Below the pieces are notes generated by a model. That model did no database searches. It had not been told where the DNA came from and saw nothing but the letters and a program-made list of their open reading frames with translations. Both the position numbers and the translations under genes were made by a program. A DNA stretch of 5,150 bases from UMGS1908 sp964432825 (GTDB lineage: Bacteria; Bacillota; Clostridia; Christensenellales; UBA1242). The stretch covers positions 1-5,150 of the forward strand of contig CAYSOX010000025.1 in NCBI GenBank assembly GCA_964432825.1, read 5' to 3'. Positions within the stretch are counted from its first letter, which is position 1. Each line of letters begins with the position of its first letter. Below are positions 1-4,902 of this stretch, one piece after another.

Positions 1-77
1 CATCTTTCGCCCTTTAAAAACAACTTAGTGCCTTCTCTGCGACATAGTCTGCAATCTGCTTCAATATACTTAGCCAT
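1..77 (-). CDS. rpsD: 30S ribosomal protein S4, N-terminal fragment (runs off the left edge)
   Basis: S4 is a primary 16S rRNA-binding protein that nucleates assembly of the 30S body and contributes to decoding fidelity. Only the first 25 codons and two bases of the 26th are present. The peptide starts MAKYIEADCRLCRREG and continues to LFLKGER, which matches the N-terminus of zinc-binding (C+) S4 proteins. Cys9 and Cys12 form the first CxxC pair, and the trailing TG bases fit the expected third cysteine at codon 26. The ATG at 77 is preceded by a strong AGGAGGAG site that overlaps the rpsK stop codon, 12 bases upstream, so the start is secure. In Clostridia rpsD sits at this place between rpsK and rpoA, whereas in Bacillus it lies elsewhere. 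The rest of the gene, and probably rpoA and rplQ, lie beyond the edge. Confidence 0.95.
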   Translation of the reverse strand, partial: MAKYIEADCRLCRREGTKLFLKGER

Positions 78-83
78 TCTTTA

Positions 84-92
84 CTCCTCCTA
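84..92 (-). promoter_or_regulatory. Ribosome binding site of rpsD fused to the rpsK stop codon
   Basis: Read on the minus strand the sequence is TAGGAGGAG. The TAG is the rpsK stop codon and AGGAGGAG is the Shine-Dalgarno sequence for rpsD, with 8 bases between AGGAGG and the ATG. A ribosome terminating on rpsK therefore sits on the next initiation site, which favours coupling of S11 and S4 synthesis (inference). Confidence 0.85.
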
Positions 93-485
93 TATCCTTC
101 TTCTCTTTGGTGGTCTACAACCATTGTGAGGAATTGGAGATACATCACGAATCATTGTAACCTCTATATCAGCATTTGCCAATGCTCTTATAGCCGATTC
201 TCGTCCATTTCCTGGTCCCTTAACTAGAACTTCAACGCTCTTTAGACCATATTCTTTTGCTGCATTTGCTGCAGTCTCTGCGGCTTGACTTGCTGCAAAT
301 GGGGTACTCTTTTTATTACCTTTATACCCTAAACTTCCAGCAGAACTCCAAGCAATAACATTACCAGCAATATCGGTAATTGTAACTAATGTGTTGTTAA
401 AAGATGCATGTACATGCACAATACCTTTATCAACGCTAGTAGTTATCTTTTTCTTCTTTCCTGCTGACTTCTTTTGAACTGCCAT
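90..485 (-). CDS. rpsK: 30S ribosomal protein S11
   Basis: S11 lies on the 30S platform, binds 16S rRNA near the mRNA exit region and E site, and contacts S18 and S21. The 131-residue length is normal. Family signatures are visible: a basic N-terminal tail (KKSAGKKKK, residues 5-13), HASFNNT (26-32), AWSSAGSLGYKG (45-56), STPFAA (60-65), GPGNGRES (90-97) and the C-terminal PHNGCRPPKRRRI (119-131). The Asn-Gly pair at 121-122 is the equivalent of the isoaspartate-forming site known in E. coli S11. The start ATG follows a good AAGGAG site that overlaps the rpsM stop, 11 bases away. The TAG stop feeds directly into the rpsD ribosome binding site. Nothing is truncated or unusual. Confidence 0.98.
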   Translation of the reverse strand: MAVQKKSAGKKKKITTSVDKGIVHVHASFNNTLVTITDIAGNVIAWSSAGSLGYKGNKKSTPFAASQAAETAANAAKEYGLKSVEVLVKGPGNGRESAIRALANADIEVTMIRDVSPIPHNGCRPPKRRRI

Positions 486-496
486 TATCCTTCTCC

Positions 497-868
497 TTAT
501 TTACCTTTTTTCTTAATTATACTATTGCGAGGTCCTTTGCAAGTTCTTGCATTAGAACTTGTCTTTTGACCACGGCAAGGAAGTCCTTTTCTATGTCTTA
601 CACCTCTGTAGCAACCGATTTCCATAAGTGACTTAACATCCATTGCTAAATCTCTTTTAAGGTCACCTTCAACTACGACGTGTTTTTCGATGTATTCTCT
701 TATTTTGTTTACATCGGCATCAGTTAAATCCTTACATCTTGTGTCAGGATTAACCTTAGTTGCTGTTAAAATCTCTTGTGCTTTAACTCTACCTATACCA
801 AAAATGTAGGTTAAGCCGATTTCAACTCTCTTTTCATTAGGTAAATCAACACCTGAAATACGTGCCAT
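497..868 (-). CDS. rpsM: 30S ribosomal protein S13
   Basis: S13 sits in the head of the small subunit, forms intersubunit bridges with L5 and 23S rRNA, and reaches the P-site tRNA with its basic C-terminal tail. The 123-residue protein has the expected features: MARISGVDLP at the start, the helix-two-turn-helix region with YIFGIG (21-26), and CYRGVRHRKGLP (86-97) leading into a Lys/Arg tail ending in IIKKKGK. It carries four cysteines (45, 86, 98, 110); Cys98 and Cys110 are where Val and Arg are common (GLPVRGQ, NARTRKG), a mild oddity. The ATG at 868 is chosen because GGAGG at 879-875 lies 6 bases away. Another ATG at 873 is one base from that site, in another frame, and does not give an S13 product. 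It follows rpmJ after a 40-base A-rich gap. Confidence 0.98.
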   Translation of the reverse strand: MARISGVDLPNEKRVEIGLTYIFGIGRVKAQEILTATKVNPDTRCKDLTDADVNKIREYIEKHVVVEGDLKRDLAMDVKSLMEIGCYRGVRHRKGLPCRGQKTSSNARTCKGPRNSIIKKKGK

Positions 869-908
869 ACCATTCCTCCGTTTTGTTTTTTATTATTTTT
901 TTTAAGTA
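869..908 (-). other. A-rich rpmJ-rpsM spacer with the rpsM ribosome binding site
   Basis: This is the longest non-coding gap in the window. On the minus strand it is almost pure A with scattered T and C, ending in CGGAGGAATGGT just before the rpsM start. There is no inverted repeat that would form a terminator or an S4-type pseudoknot visible by eye. It is probably an unstructured translation-initiation region. It falls at the customary border between the spc and alpha operons, where E. coli has a promoter and the S4 target, but I cannot support either element here. Confidence 0.6.
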
Positions 909-1025
909 TTAACCTTGTACTTGTTTGTGTTTTGGATATTTAGAGCAAATAACTCTAACTTTTCCATTTCTCTTAATTACTTTACATTTATCACAAATTG
1001 GTTTTACACTTGGTCTAACTTTCAT
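909..1025 (-). CDS. rpmJ: 50S ribosomal protein L36, zinc-binding (C+) form
   Basis: L36 is the smallest 50S protein; it holds a zinc ion and stabilises 23S rRNA helices near the factor-binding side of the subunit. The 38-residue reading frame begins MKVRPSVKPICDKC and ends KYPKHKQVQG. The zinc ligands are Cys11, Cys14, Cys27 and His33, the complete Cys3His ribbon set. Many Bacillota proteins have 37 residues with CENPKHKQ; here the last two ligands are one residue further apart (CSKYPKHKQ), the spacing also seen in E. coli L36. The ATG lies 8 bases after AGGAGA at 1039-1034 and 18 bases after the infA stop. The gene is short enough to be missed by length-filtered gene callers, but its identity is clear. 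Confidence 0.97.
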   Translation of the reverse strand: MKVRPSVKPICDKCKVIKRNGKVRVICSKYPKHKQVQG

Positions 1026-1043
1026 CTTTGTAATCTCCTAAAT

Positions 1044-1262
1044 TTATTTTTGTCTCCAAACTATTCTGCCTTTTGTTAAGTCGTAAGGACTCATCTCAAG
1101 TTTGACAGTATCGCCCTCATATACGCGTATCAAGTTCTTCCATAGTTTTCCACTTAAATATGCAGTGATAATATGATTGTTTTGTAACTGTACTTTAAAT
1201 GTAGCCCCCGGAAGTGCCTCAACAACAACTCCCTCGGTTTCAATAACATCGCCAGCGGACAT
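1044..1262 (-). CDS. infA: Translation initiation factor IF-1
   Basis: IF-1 is a single OB-fold protein that occupies the A site of the 30S subunit during initiation and supports IF-2 and IF-3. The 72-residue length is exactly typical, and the frame aligns without gaps: DVIETEG (5-11), EALPGATFKVQL (15-26), AYLSGK (34-39), RVYEGD (46-51) and the hallmark SPYDLTKGRI (58-67) with WRQK at the end. Departures from the usual sequence lie in the 16S-contacting loop: Tyr35 where AHISGK proteins have His, Trp41 where Arg is usual, and Leu44 where Tyr or Phe is usual. Arg46 is kept. The start follows AGGAGG by 7 bases. It sits directly after map, without the KOW-domain gene found between them in many Bacillota. 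Confidence 0.97.
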   Translation of the reverse strand: MSAGDVIETEGVVVEALPGATFKVQLQNNHIITAYLSGKLWKNLIRVYEGDTVKLEMSPYDLTKGRIVWRQK

Positions 1263-1269
1263 CTGTTAT

Positions 1270-1276
1270 CCTCCTA
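1270..1276 (-). promoter_or_regulatory. Ribosome binding site of infA fused to the map stop codon
   Basis: On the minus strand this reads TAGGAGG. TAG is the map stop and AGGAGG is a full-strength Shine-Dalgarno core for infA, 7 bases from its ATG. It is one of four junctions in the window with this arrangement. Confidence 0.85.
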
Positions 1277-2026
1277 ATCTTTTAAAATTGTTAGAATTTC
1301 TACGCCATCTTCGGTAATTAATATTGTGTTTTCATAATGTGCAGATGGACTATGGTCTGCAGTTTTTACATCCCACATTCCGTTAAATACAACATCTGGA
1401 ACACCAACATTTACCATTGGCTCAACGGCAATCGTGCAGTTTGCTGGAAGTTTTACACCTAATCCAAATTTTCCAAAGTTTGGAACACTTGGGTCTTCGT
1501 GCATCTGTTTTCCAACTCCGTGTCCGACTAAATCTCTTACCACCGAAAAACCATGTTTTTCTACAAAATTTTGAACCCTTGCACCAATATCGCCGACCCT
1601 ATCATTTGCTTTCAAGCCCTTGATACCCTCAAAGAAACTTTGTTTGGTAACATCTATAAGTTTTTGCTTCTCGTCACTAATGTGTCCAACACCAAAAGTT
1701 CTTGCCGCGTCTGTACAGAACCCTTTGTATTTTACACCACAGTCAATACCTATAATTTGACCCTCTTGAAGAATATCGCTCTCGCGTGGAATACCGTGAA
1801 CGACAATATCATCAATAGACGAGCAAATGCTCGCTGGAAACCCATATAAATGTAAAAATGCAGGTTTCCCGCCACATGATATTATATATTCATTGGCTAA
1901 TTTGTCAAGATGTTTTGTTGAAATTCCTGGACGAATTTCATCTTCTAAAAGTTTTAGAGTTTGTGCGAGAATCTGTCCCGACTCTCGCATTATCTCTATT
2001 TCTGCTTGAGTTTTTACTTTAATCAT
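1274..2026 (-). CDS. map: Type I methionine aminopeptidase
   Basis: This metalloenzyme removes the initiator methionine from nascent proteins near the ribosome exit, after deformylation, when the second residue is small. The 250-residue single-domain pita-bread fold has no N-terminal zinc-finger extension. All five metal ligands can be placed: Asp95 in GIDCG, Asp106 in TDAART, His169 in GHGVG, Glu202 in AVEPM and Glu232 in HYENT. The substrate-site histidines are His77 (VVHGIP) and His176 (MHEDP). The start ATG abuts the adk stop codon (TAA then ATG, no gap) and has only a weak GAAG-type site within the adk end, so translation is probably coupled to adk. The stop codon is part of the infA ribosome binding site. 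The enzyme looks fully functional. Confidence 0.98.
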   Translation of the reverse strand: MIKVKTQAEIEIMRESGQILAQTLKLLEDEIRPGISTKHLDKLANEYIISCGGKPAFLHLYGFPASICSSIDDIVVHGIPRESDILQEGQIIGIDCGVKYKGFCTDAARTFGVGHISDEKQKLIDVTKQSFFEGIKGLKANDRVGDIGARVQNFVEKHGFSVVRDLVGHGVGKQMHEDPSVPNFGKFGLGVKLPANCTIAVEPMVNVGVPDVVFNGMWDVKTADHSPSAHYENTILITEDGVEILTILKD

Positions 2027-2029
2027 TTA
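2024..2029 (-). promoter_or_regulatory. adk-map stop/start junction without a spacer
   Basis: On the minus strand the six bases are TAAATG: the adk stop followed at once by the map start. Upstream, inside the last adk codons, only a short GTGAAG resembles a Shine-Dalgarno sequence, 3 bases before the ATG. Every other gene start fully inside the window has a recognisable GGAG or GAGG core, so map is the likely case of termination-reinitiation. Confidence 0.7.
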
Positions 2030-2650
2030 CTTCACACTTTGAATTGCATTTTCAATTTGATTTGCAACTTCATCGATTGACTTGTCTGCATCGATTGTTT
2101 TTACATTAAACCCGTTGTTTTTATAATACTCAACTACTGGAAGAACTTCCGTCTTGTAGAAATTAATTCGTTTCATTATTGATGCGTCATTATCATCCGT
2201 TCTTTGATATACTTCACCGCCACATTCTGGACACTTTCCACTATTTAATTTTGATACATGTGAGTTTGTGTTACACACTGTGCAGACTCTTCTATTAACT
2301 AGTCTATCACGAAGTTTTTCCAAATCATTCTGAAAGTCTAGTACTAAGTCTACTTTTAATGTAAGTGCGTGAACTTGCTCTAATGTTCTAGGGAAACCGT
2401 CTAGTAAAAAGCCTGAAGCATTCTTAGAACTTTCAATCTTGTTCATCAATGCACGAACGACAATTTCTAATGGAACCAAGTTCCCGTTTCGTTGGTATTC
2501 GTCAATTAACTTACCTTCTTCGGTTTGAAGTTTAACTTGTTCTTTAAGTACATCTCCCATAGACAAATGGCAAAAACCATATTTTTCTACCAATATCTTT
2601 GCTTGAGTACCTTTCCCCGACCCAGATGCCCCAATCATTAAAATATTCAT
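2027..2650 (-). CDS. adk: Adenylate kinase (divergent active site, short zinc-type LID)
   Basis: By family this cytosolic enzyme interconverts ATP plus AMP with two ADP, and its position between secY and map is the standard one. The 207-residue frame has CORE, NMP-binding and LID regions. The P-loop is GASGSGKGTQ (7-16) rather than GAPGAGKGTQ. NMP-site residues by E. coli numbering: Met31 for Thr, Lys36 for the AMP-phosphate-binding Arg, but FLLDGFPRT with Arg88 intact. LID arginines are Arg116, Arg120, Arg150 and Arg161. Four cysteines (123, 126, 140, 143) form a zinc site as in Gram-positive enzymes, though the segment between the pairs is about three residues shorter than in B. subtilis and lacks the usual NPPK. 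The start follows AGGAG by 6 bases. Adenylate kinase is the best call; altered kinetics or nucleotide preference is possible. Confidence 0.93.
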   Translation of the reverse strand: MNILMIGASGSGKGTQAKILVEKYGFCHLSMGDVLKEQVKLQTEEGKLIDEYQRNGNLVPLEIVVRALMNKIESSKNASGFLLDGFPRTLEQVHALTLKVDLVLDFQNDLEKLRDRLVNRRVCTVCNTNSHVSKLNSGKCPECGGEVYQRTDDNDASIMKRINFYKTEVLPVVEYYKNNGFNVKTIDADKSIDEVANQIENAIQSVK

Positions 2651-2656
2651 AAAATT

Positions 2657-2662
2657 CTCCTA
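2657..2662 (-). promoter_or_regulatory. Ribosome binding site of adk fused to the secY stop codon
   Basis: On the minus strand this reads TAGGAG. TAG ends secY and AGGAG is the adk Shine-Dalgarno sequence, 6 bases before the ATG. The whole gap between the two genes is 9 bases. Confidence 0.85.
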
Positions 2663-3967
2663 TAAAATATTTTTATGTCGCTTCATCATTAATTGCGCTT
2701 CTAATTGTTGATTAAATTCTATTGCAACGCTAACTACAATAAGCATACCTGTTGCGGTAAACGCGTTTAGTAGTTCTAGCGATGAGCCTGCAACCAAACT
2801 GAATACTATTGATGGCACAATCGCAATAAATGCTAAGAACACTGCACCGAACAATGTGATTCTGTTGCTTACACGCTTCAAATAATCTGTTGTTGCCTTA
2901 CCCGCTCTAATACCTGGAATAAAGCCACCATTTTGTTGTATATTTTGGCTAACGTCGGCTGGATTAAATTGAATTTGTGAATAGAAGTATGCAAATCCTA
3001 AAATTAACAATCCAACTAATATACAATATCCAACGCTTCCTGTTCCCAAATAATCATAATAGAACTTTGCGAACCATCCGCTTTCTCTCGTAACTCCACA
3101 AAGTTGCATAATCAAACTTGGGAAGGAGATGATTGCGGATGCGAAGATGATTGGCATAACGCCGTTTGCATTTACCTTCATAGGAATGTAACTACTTTGA
3201 CCGCCGTACATCTTACGACCTTTAATTTGCTTAGCATATTGAACCGGTATTCTTCGTTCTGCCATATCCATAAATACGATTCCAACAAAGATAACCAATG
3301 CTAATGCTAAGAATGCAGGAAGTTCCCACATAGCCCTTGTGTTTCCGCTAACAATTTCTTTAATAGAGTTTGCAATAGCGGTTGCAGCGGTTGCCATAAT
3401 ACCAACGAATATTATCAATGAAGTACCATTTCCAATATTTTGTTCGGTAATACGGTCACCAAGCCACATAGTAAAGCAAGTTCCTGCTACCATAAACAAT
3501 ACAACAACTGCCCCTGTAAGCCAAATTGGAGCGTCTCCAAATAGATTTACAAGACTGCTTTCGCCGAATCCAATTACAGTACCAACACCTTGAGCAATGG
3601 CTAAAACTAATGCTACAATCTTAGTGATTGTATTCATCTTTCTTCTACCCTCATCACCTTCTTTTGAAAGTCTTTCAAGGGCAGGAATGCCAACGCTTAA
3701 AAGTTGAACTATAATAGAAGCGTTAATGTATGGCGTTACGCCAAGTGCCAAAAACGAACCATTTGCTAGCGCTGAACCAGTTACCGAGTTTAAAAGACTT
3801 AAAACTCCTAGTTCATCTCTGCTTACATTTAATCCATAAGCCGATTTATCTATGCCTGGAATTGGCAAAAAGCAACCCAGCCTGTATACAAATAATAACA
3901 AAAGTGTTATTATTATACCTTTTCTTAATTCTTTATTTTTAAATGCACTTGCTAACGTTTTAAACAT
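2660..3967 (-). CDS. secY: Preprotein translocase subunit SecY
   Basis: SecY is the channel of the Sec translocon in the cytoplasmic membrane; with SecE and SecG it passes unfolded proteins outward under SecA drive or inserts membrane proteins from docked ribosomes. The 435-residue protein has ten hydrophobic segments at about 17-35, 72-92, 113-133, 147-168, 181-199, 216-234, 266-288, 312-330, 370-390 and 394-414. The plug region lies around 55-70. Family motifs include YINASIIVQLL (80-90), LSKEGDEGRRK (100-110), RRIPVQYAK (238-246) in the large cytoplasmic loop, and GGFIPGIR (347-354), whose Arg354 matches the functionally important E. coli Arg357. The C-terminus ends in LEAQLMMKRHKNIL. The start overlaps the rplO stop by one base and has an excellent ribosome binding site. 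Nothing suggests a second, accessory SecY2. Confidence 0.98.
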   Translation of the reverse strand: MFKTLASAFKNKELRKGIIITLLLLFVYRLGCFLPIPGIDKSAYGLNVSRDELGVLSLLNSVTGSALANGSFLALGVTPYINASIIVQLLSVGIPALERLSKEGDEGRRKMNTITKIVALVLAIAQGVGTVIGFGESSLVNLFGDAPIWLTGAVVVLFMVAGTCFTMWLGDRITEQNIGNGTSLIIFVGIMATAATAIANSIKEIVSGNTRAMWELPAFLALALVIFVGIVFMDMAERRIPVQYAKQIKGRKMYGGQSSYIPMKVNANGVMPIIFASAIISFPSLIMQLCGVTRESGWFAKFYYDYLGTGSVGYCILVGLLILGFAYFYSQIQFNPADVSQNIQQNGGFIPGIRAGKATTDYLKRVSNRITLFGAVFLAFIAIVPSIVFSLVAGSSLELLNAFTATGMLIVVSVAIEFNQQLEAQLMMKRHKNIL

Positions 3968-3978
3968 TAAATCACCTC
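3967..3978 (-). promoter_or_regulatory. secY ribosome binding site inside the end of rplO, with one-base stop/start overlap
   Basis: The last rplO codons (Glu-Val-Ile-stop) contain GAGGTGAT on the minus strand, an eight-base match to the extended anti-Shine-Dalgarno complement, with its GAGG core 7 bases from the secY ATG. The rplO TAA and the secY ATG share the A at 3967 (TAATG). The site decides the secY start and ties secY translation to L15. Confidence 0.85.
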
Positions 3979-4410
3979 AACACTACCGCCAGCTGCTTGA
4001 ATTTTTTTGATAGCTGACTCTGAGAATTTATTTGCCTTTACGGTCAATGGAACGGTCAATTCACCATTTCCAATAACCTTAAGACCAAACTTTTCAATCT
4101 TAGATATCATTCCTTGTGCCTTCAATAATTCTGCAGTAACGATTGTGTTAGGTTTCAAACTATTAAGTTTTGATACATTTATAACAGTGTATTCCTTAGT
4201 CCAAACATTGGTAAAGCCGTGCTTTGGAATTCTTCTTATAAGTGGCATTTGTCCACCTTCGAAGCCTGGACGAACTCCGCCACCGCTTCTAGCGTTTTGA
4301 CCCTTATGACCTTTACCACTTGTTTTACCATGTCCAGAACCCATACCTCTACCAACTCTCTTATCTTTGAAAGTTGAGTTAGGTGCTGGAGATAAACTTT
4401 GTATATTCAT
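3967..4410 (-). CDS. rplO: 50S ribosomal protein L15
   Basis: L15 is a late-assembling 50S protein whose extended basic N-terminal half threads through 23S rRNA and whose globular C-terminal half lies near the surface. The 147-residue length is normal. The Gly/Lys/Arg-rich N-terminal signature is clear: RVGRGMGSGHGKTSGKGHKG (18-37), then ARSGGGVRPGFEGGQMPL (40-57) and RRIPKHGFTN (59-68). The C-terminal fold ends AAGGSVEVI. The start lies 8 bases after GGGAG and 21 bases after the rpmD stop. The C-terminal codons double as the secY ribosome binding site, as is common for this gene pair. No anomalies were seen. Confidence 0.98.
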   Translation of the reverse strand: MNIQSLSPAPNSTFKDKRVGRGMGSGHGKTSGKGHKGQNARSGGGVRPGFEGGQMPLIRRIPKHGFTNVWTKEYTVINVSKLNSLKPNTIVTAELLKAQGMISKIEKFGLKVIGNGELTVPLTVKANKFSESAIKKIQAAGGSVEVI

Positions 4411-4431
4411 AACTTACTCTCCCTATTATTT

Positions 4432-4896
4432 TTACTTTACTTCTTCAACACTTACAAGGTGACGAACAACAAAAATCATTCCTCTTGTACATGCGTTGTC
4501 AGGTTTTACTACACTGCTTCTAATCTTTCTAAGACCTAACGCTTGAATAGTTCTTTGTTGCTTTTCTAAAGCACCAATTGTACTTCTTACCAAAGTAATC
4601 TTTACCATTTTTTCAGATTTTGATGCTTTGGTTGTTGTTTTTTTCTCGTTAGCCTTAACTTCTGCTTTAACTTCTACCTTTGCTTCAGCCTTTTTGGTTG
4701 TAGTTTTCTTTGTAGCAGTCTCAGTTTTAGCGGTTGTAGACTTTTTAGTTGTTGTAGACTTGGTTGCACTAGCCTTAGCGGTAGTGGTCTTTGTGCCTGT
4801 AGTCTTCTTTGCAGTTGTAGACTTGGTTGCCTTTTCTTCCTTTACAGGAGTTTCAGCCTTTTTGGTTGTTGTCTTCTTTTCTTTAACTTCTGCCAT
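4432..4896 (-). CDS. rpmD: 50S ribosomal protein L30 with a long Lys/Thr/Ala-rich N-terminal extension
   Basis: L30 is a small peripheral 50S protein that binds 23S rRNA. Residues 97-154 are a complete, ordinary 58-residue L30: KITLVRSTIG (99-108), EKQQRTIQALGLRK (111-124), then the RGMI motif (138-141) and HLVSVEEVK at the end. Ahead of it are 96 residues of low-complexity Lys, Thr, Ala and some Glu, Ser and Val, built from KKTTTKKAE- and KSTT-like units, probably disordered and strongly basic. The first ATG has AGGAGAG 8 bases upstream, overlapping the rpsE stop, whereas the internal ATG at 4608 that would give a normal-length L30 has no ribosome binding site. The extension is therefore probably translated. 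Its role is unknown; RNA or ribosome binding is an inference from charge. It could be trimmed after synthesis. Confidence 0.93.
   Translation of the reverse strand: MAEVKEKKTTTKKAETPVKEEKATKSTTAKKTTGTKTTTAKASATKSTTTKKSTTAKTETATKKTTTKKAEAKVEVKAEVKANEKKTTTKASKSEKMVKITLVRSTIGALEKQQRTIQALGLRKIRSSVVKPDNACTRGMIFVVRHLVSVEEVK
4609..4893 (-). repeat. Degenerate in-frame repeats coding the L30 extension
   Basis: The DNA coding the extension is internally repetitive. A 17-base block (plus strand gttgtagacttggttgc) occurs exactly at 4751-4767 and 4814-4830, a step of 63 bases or 21 codons. A longer block at 4684-4711 recurs at 4852-4879 with two mismatches in 28 and codes the KKTTTKKAE unit. Shorter KSTT-coding copies lie between, for example at 4733-4742. 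All steps keep the reading frame, as expected from slippage or unequal duplication within a coding sequence. Confidence 0.8.
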
Positions 4897-4902
4897 AATT
4901 CA

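Noticed and set aside
871..873. Alternative rpsM start at an ATG one base after GGAGGA
   Set aside because: It is out of frame with S13 and too close to the ribosome binding site; the ATG at 868 gives MARISGVDLP and the correct 6-base spacing.
881..903. T-rich run on the plus strand that might be a terminator tail
   Set aside because: No GC-rich hairpin precedes it, and on the transcribed minus strand it reads as A, so it cannot be the U-tract of an intrinsic terminator for this operon.
869..1000. Possible promoter inside rpmJ and the following gap (a TAATAC stretch with an upstream TTG)
   Set aside because: The matches to -10 and -35 consensus are poor, and A+T-rich sequence gives many such chance matches.
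1417..2009. Three overlapping plus-strand frames of 60-98 codons
   Set aside because: They lie antisense to map, with all five metal ligands and the full family length on the other strand. The frames overlap one another and show no recognisable domain.
3104..4300. Four plus-strand frames opposite secY and rplO
   Set aside because: They are antisense shadows of strongly conserved genes, and hydrophobic stretches arise from the complement of membrane-segment codons.
4434..4608. A separate, normal-length L30 starting at the internal ATG at 4608
   Set aside because: The bases before it on the minus strand are A-rich with no Shine-Dalgarno sequence, whereas the distal ATG at 4896 has AGGAGAG at good spacing. 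The short form remains possible only as a minor product.
4609..4893. CRISPR array or intergenic tandem repeat
   Set aside because: The repeats are irregular, lack unique spacers of constant length, and keep the L30 reading frame throughout, so they are coding low complexity.
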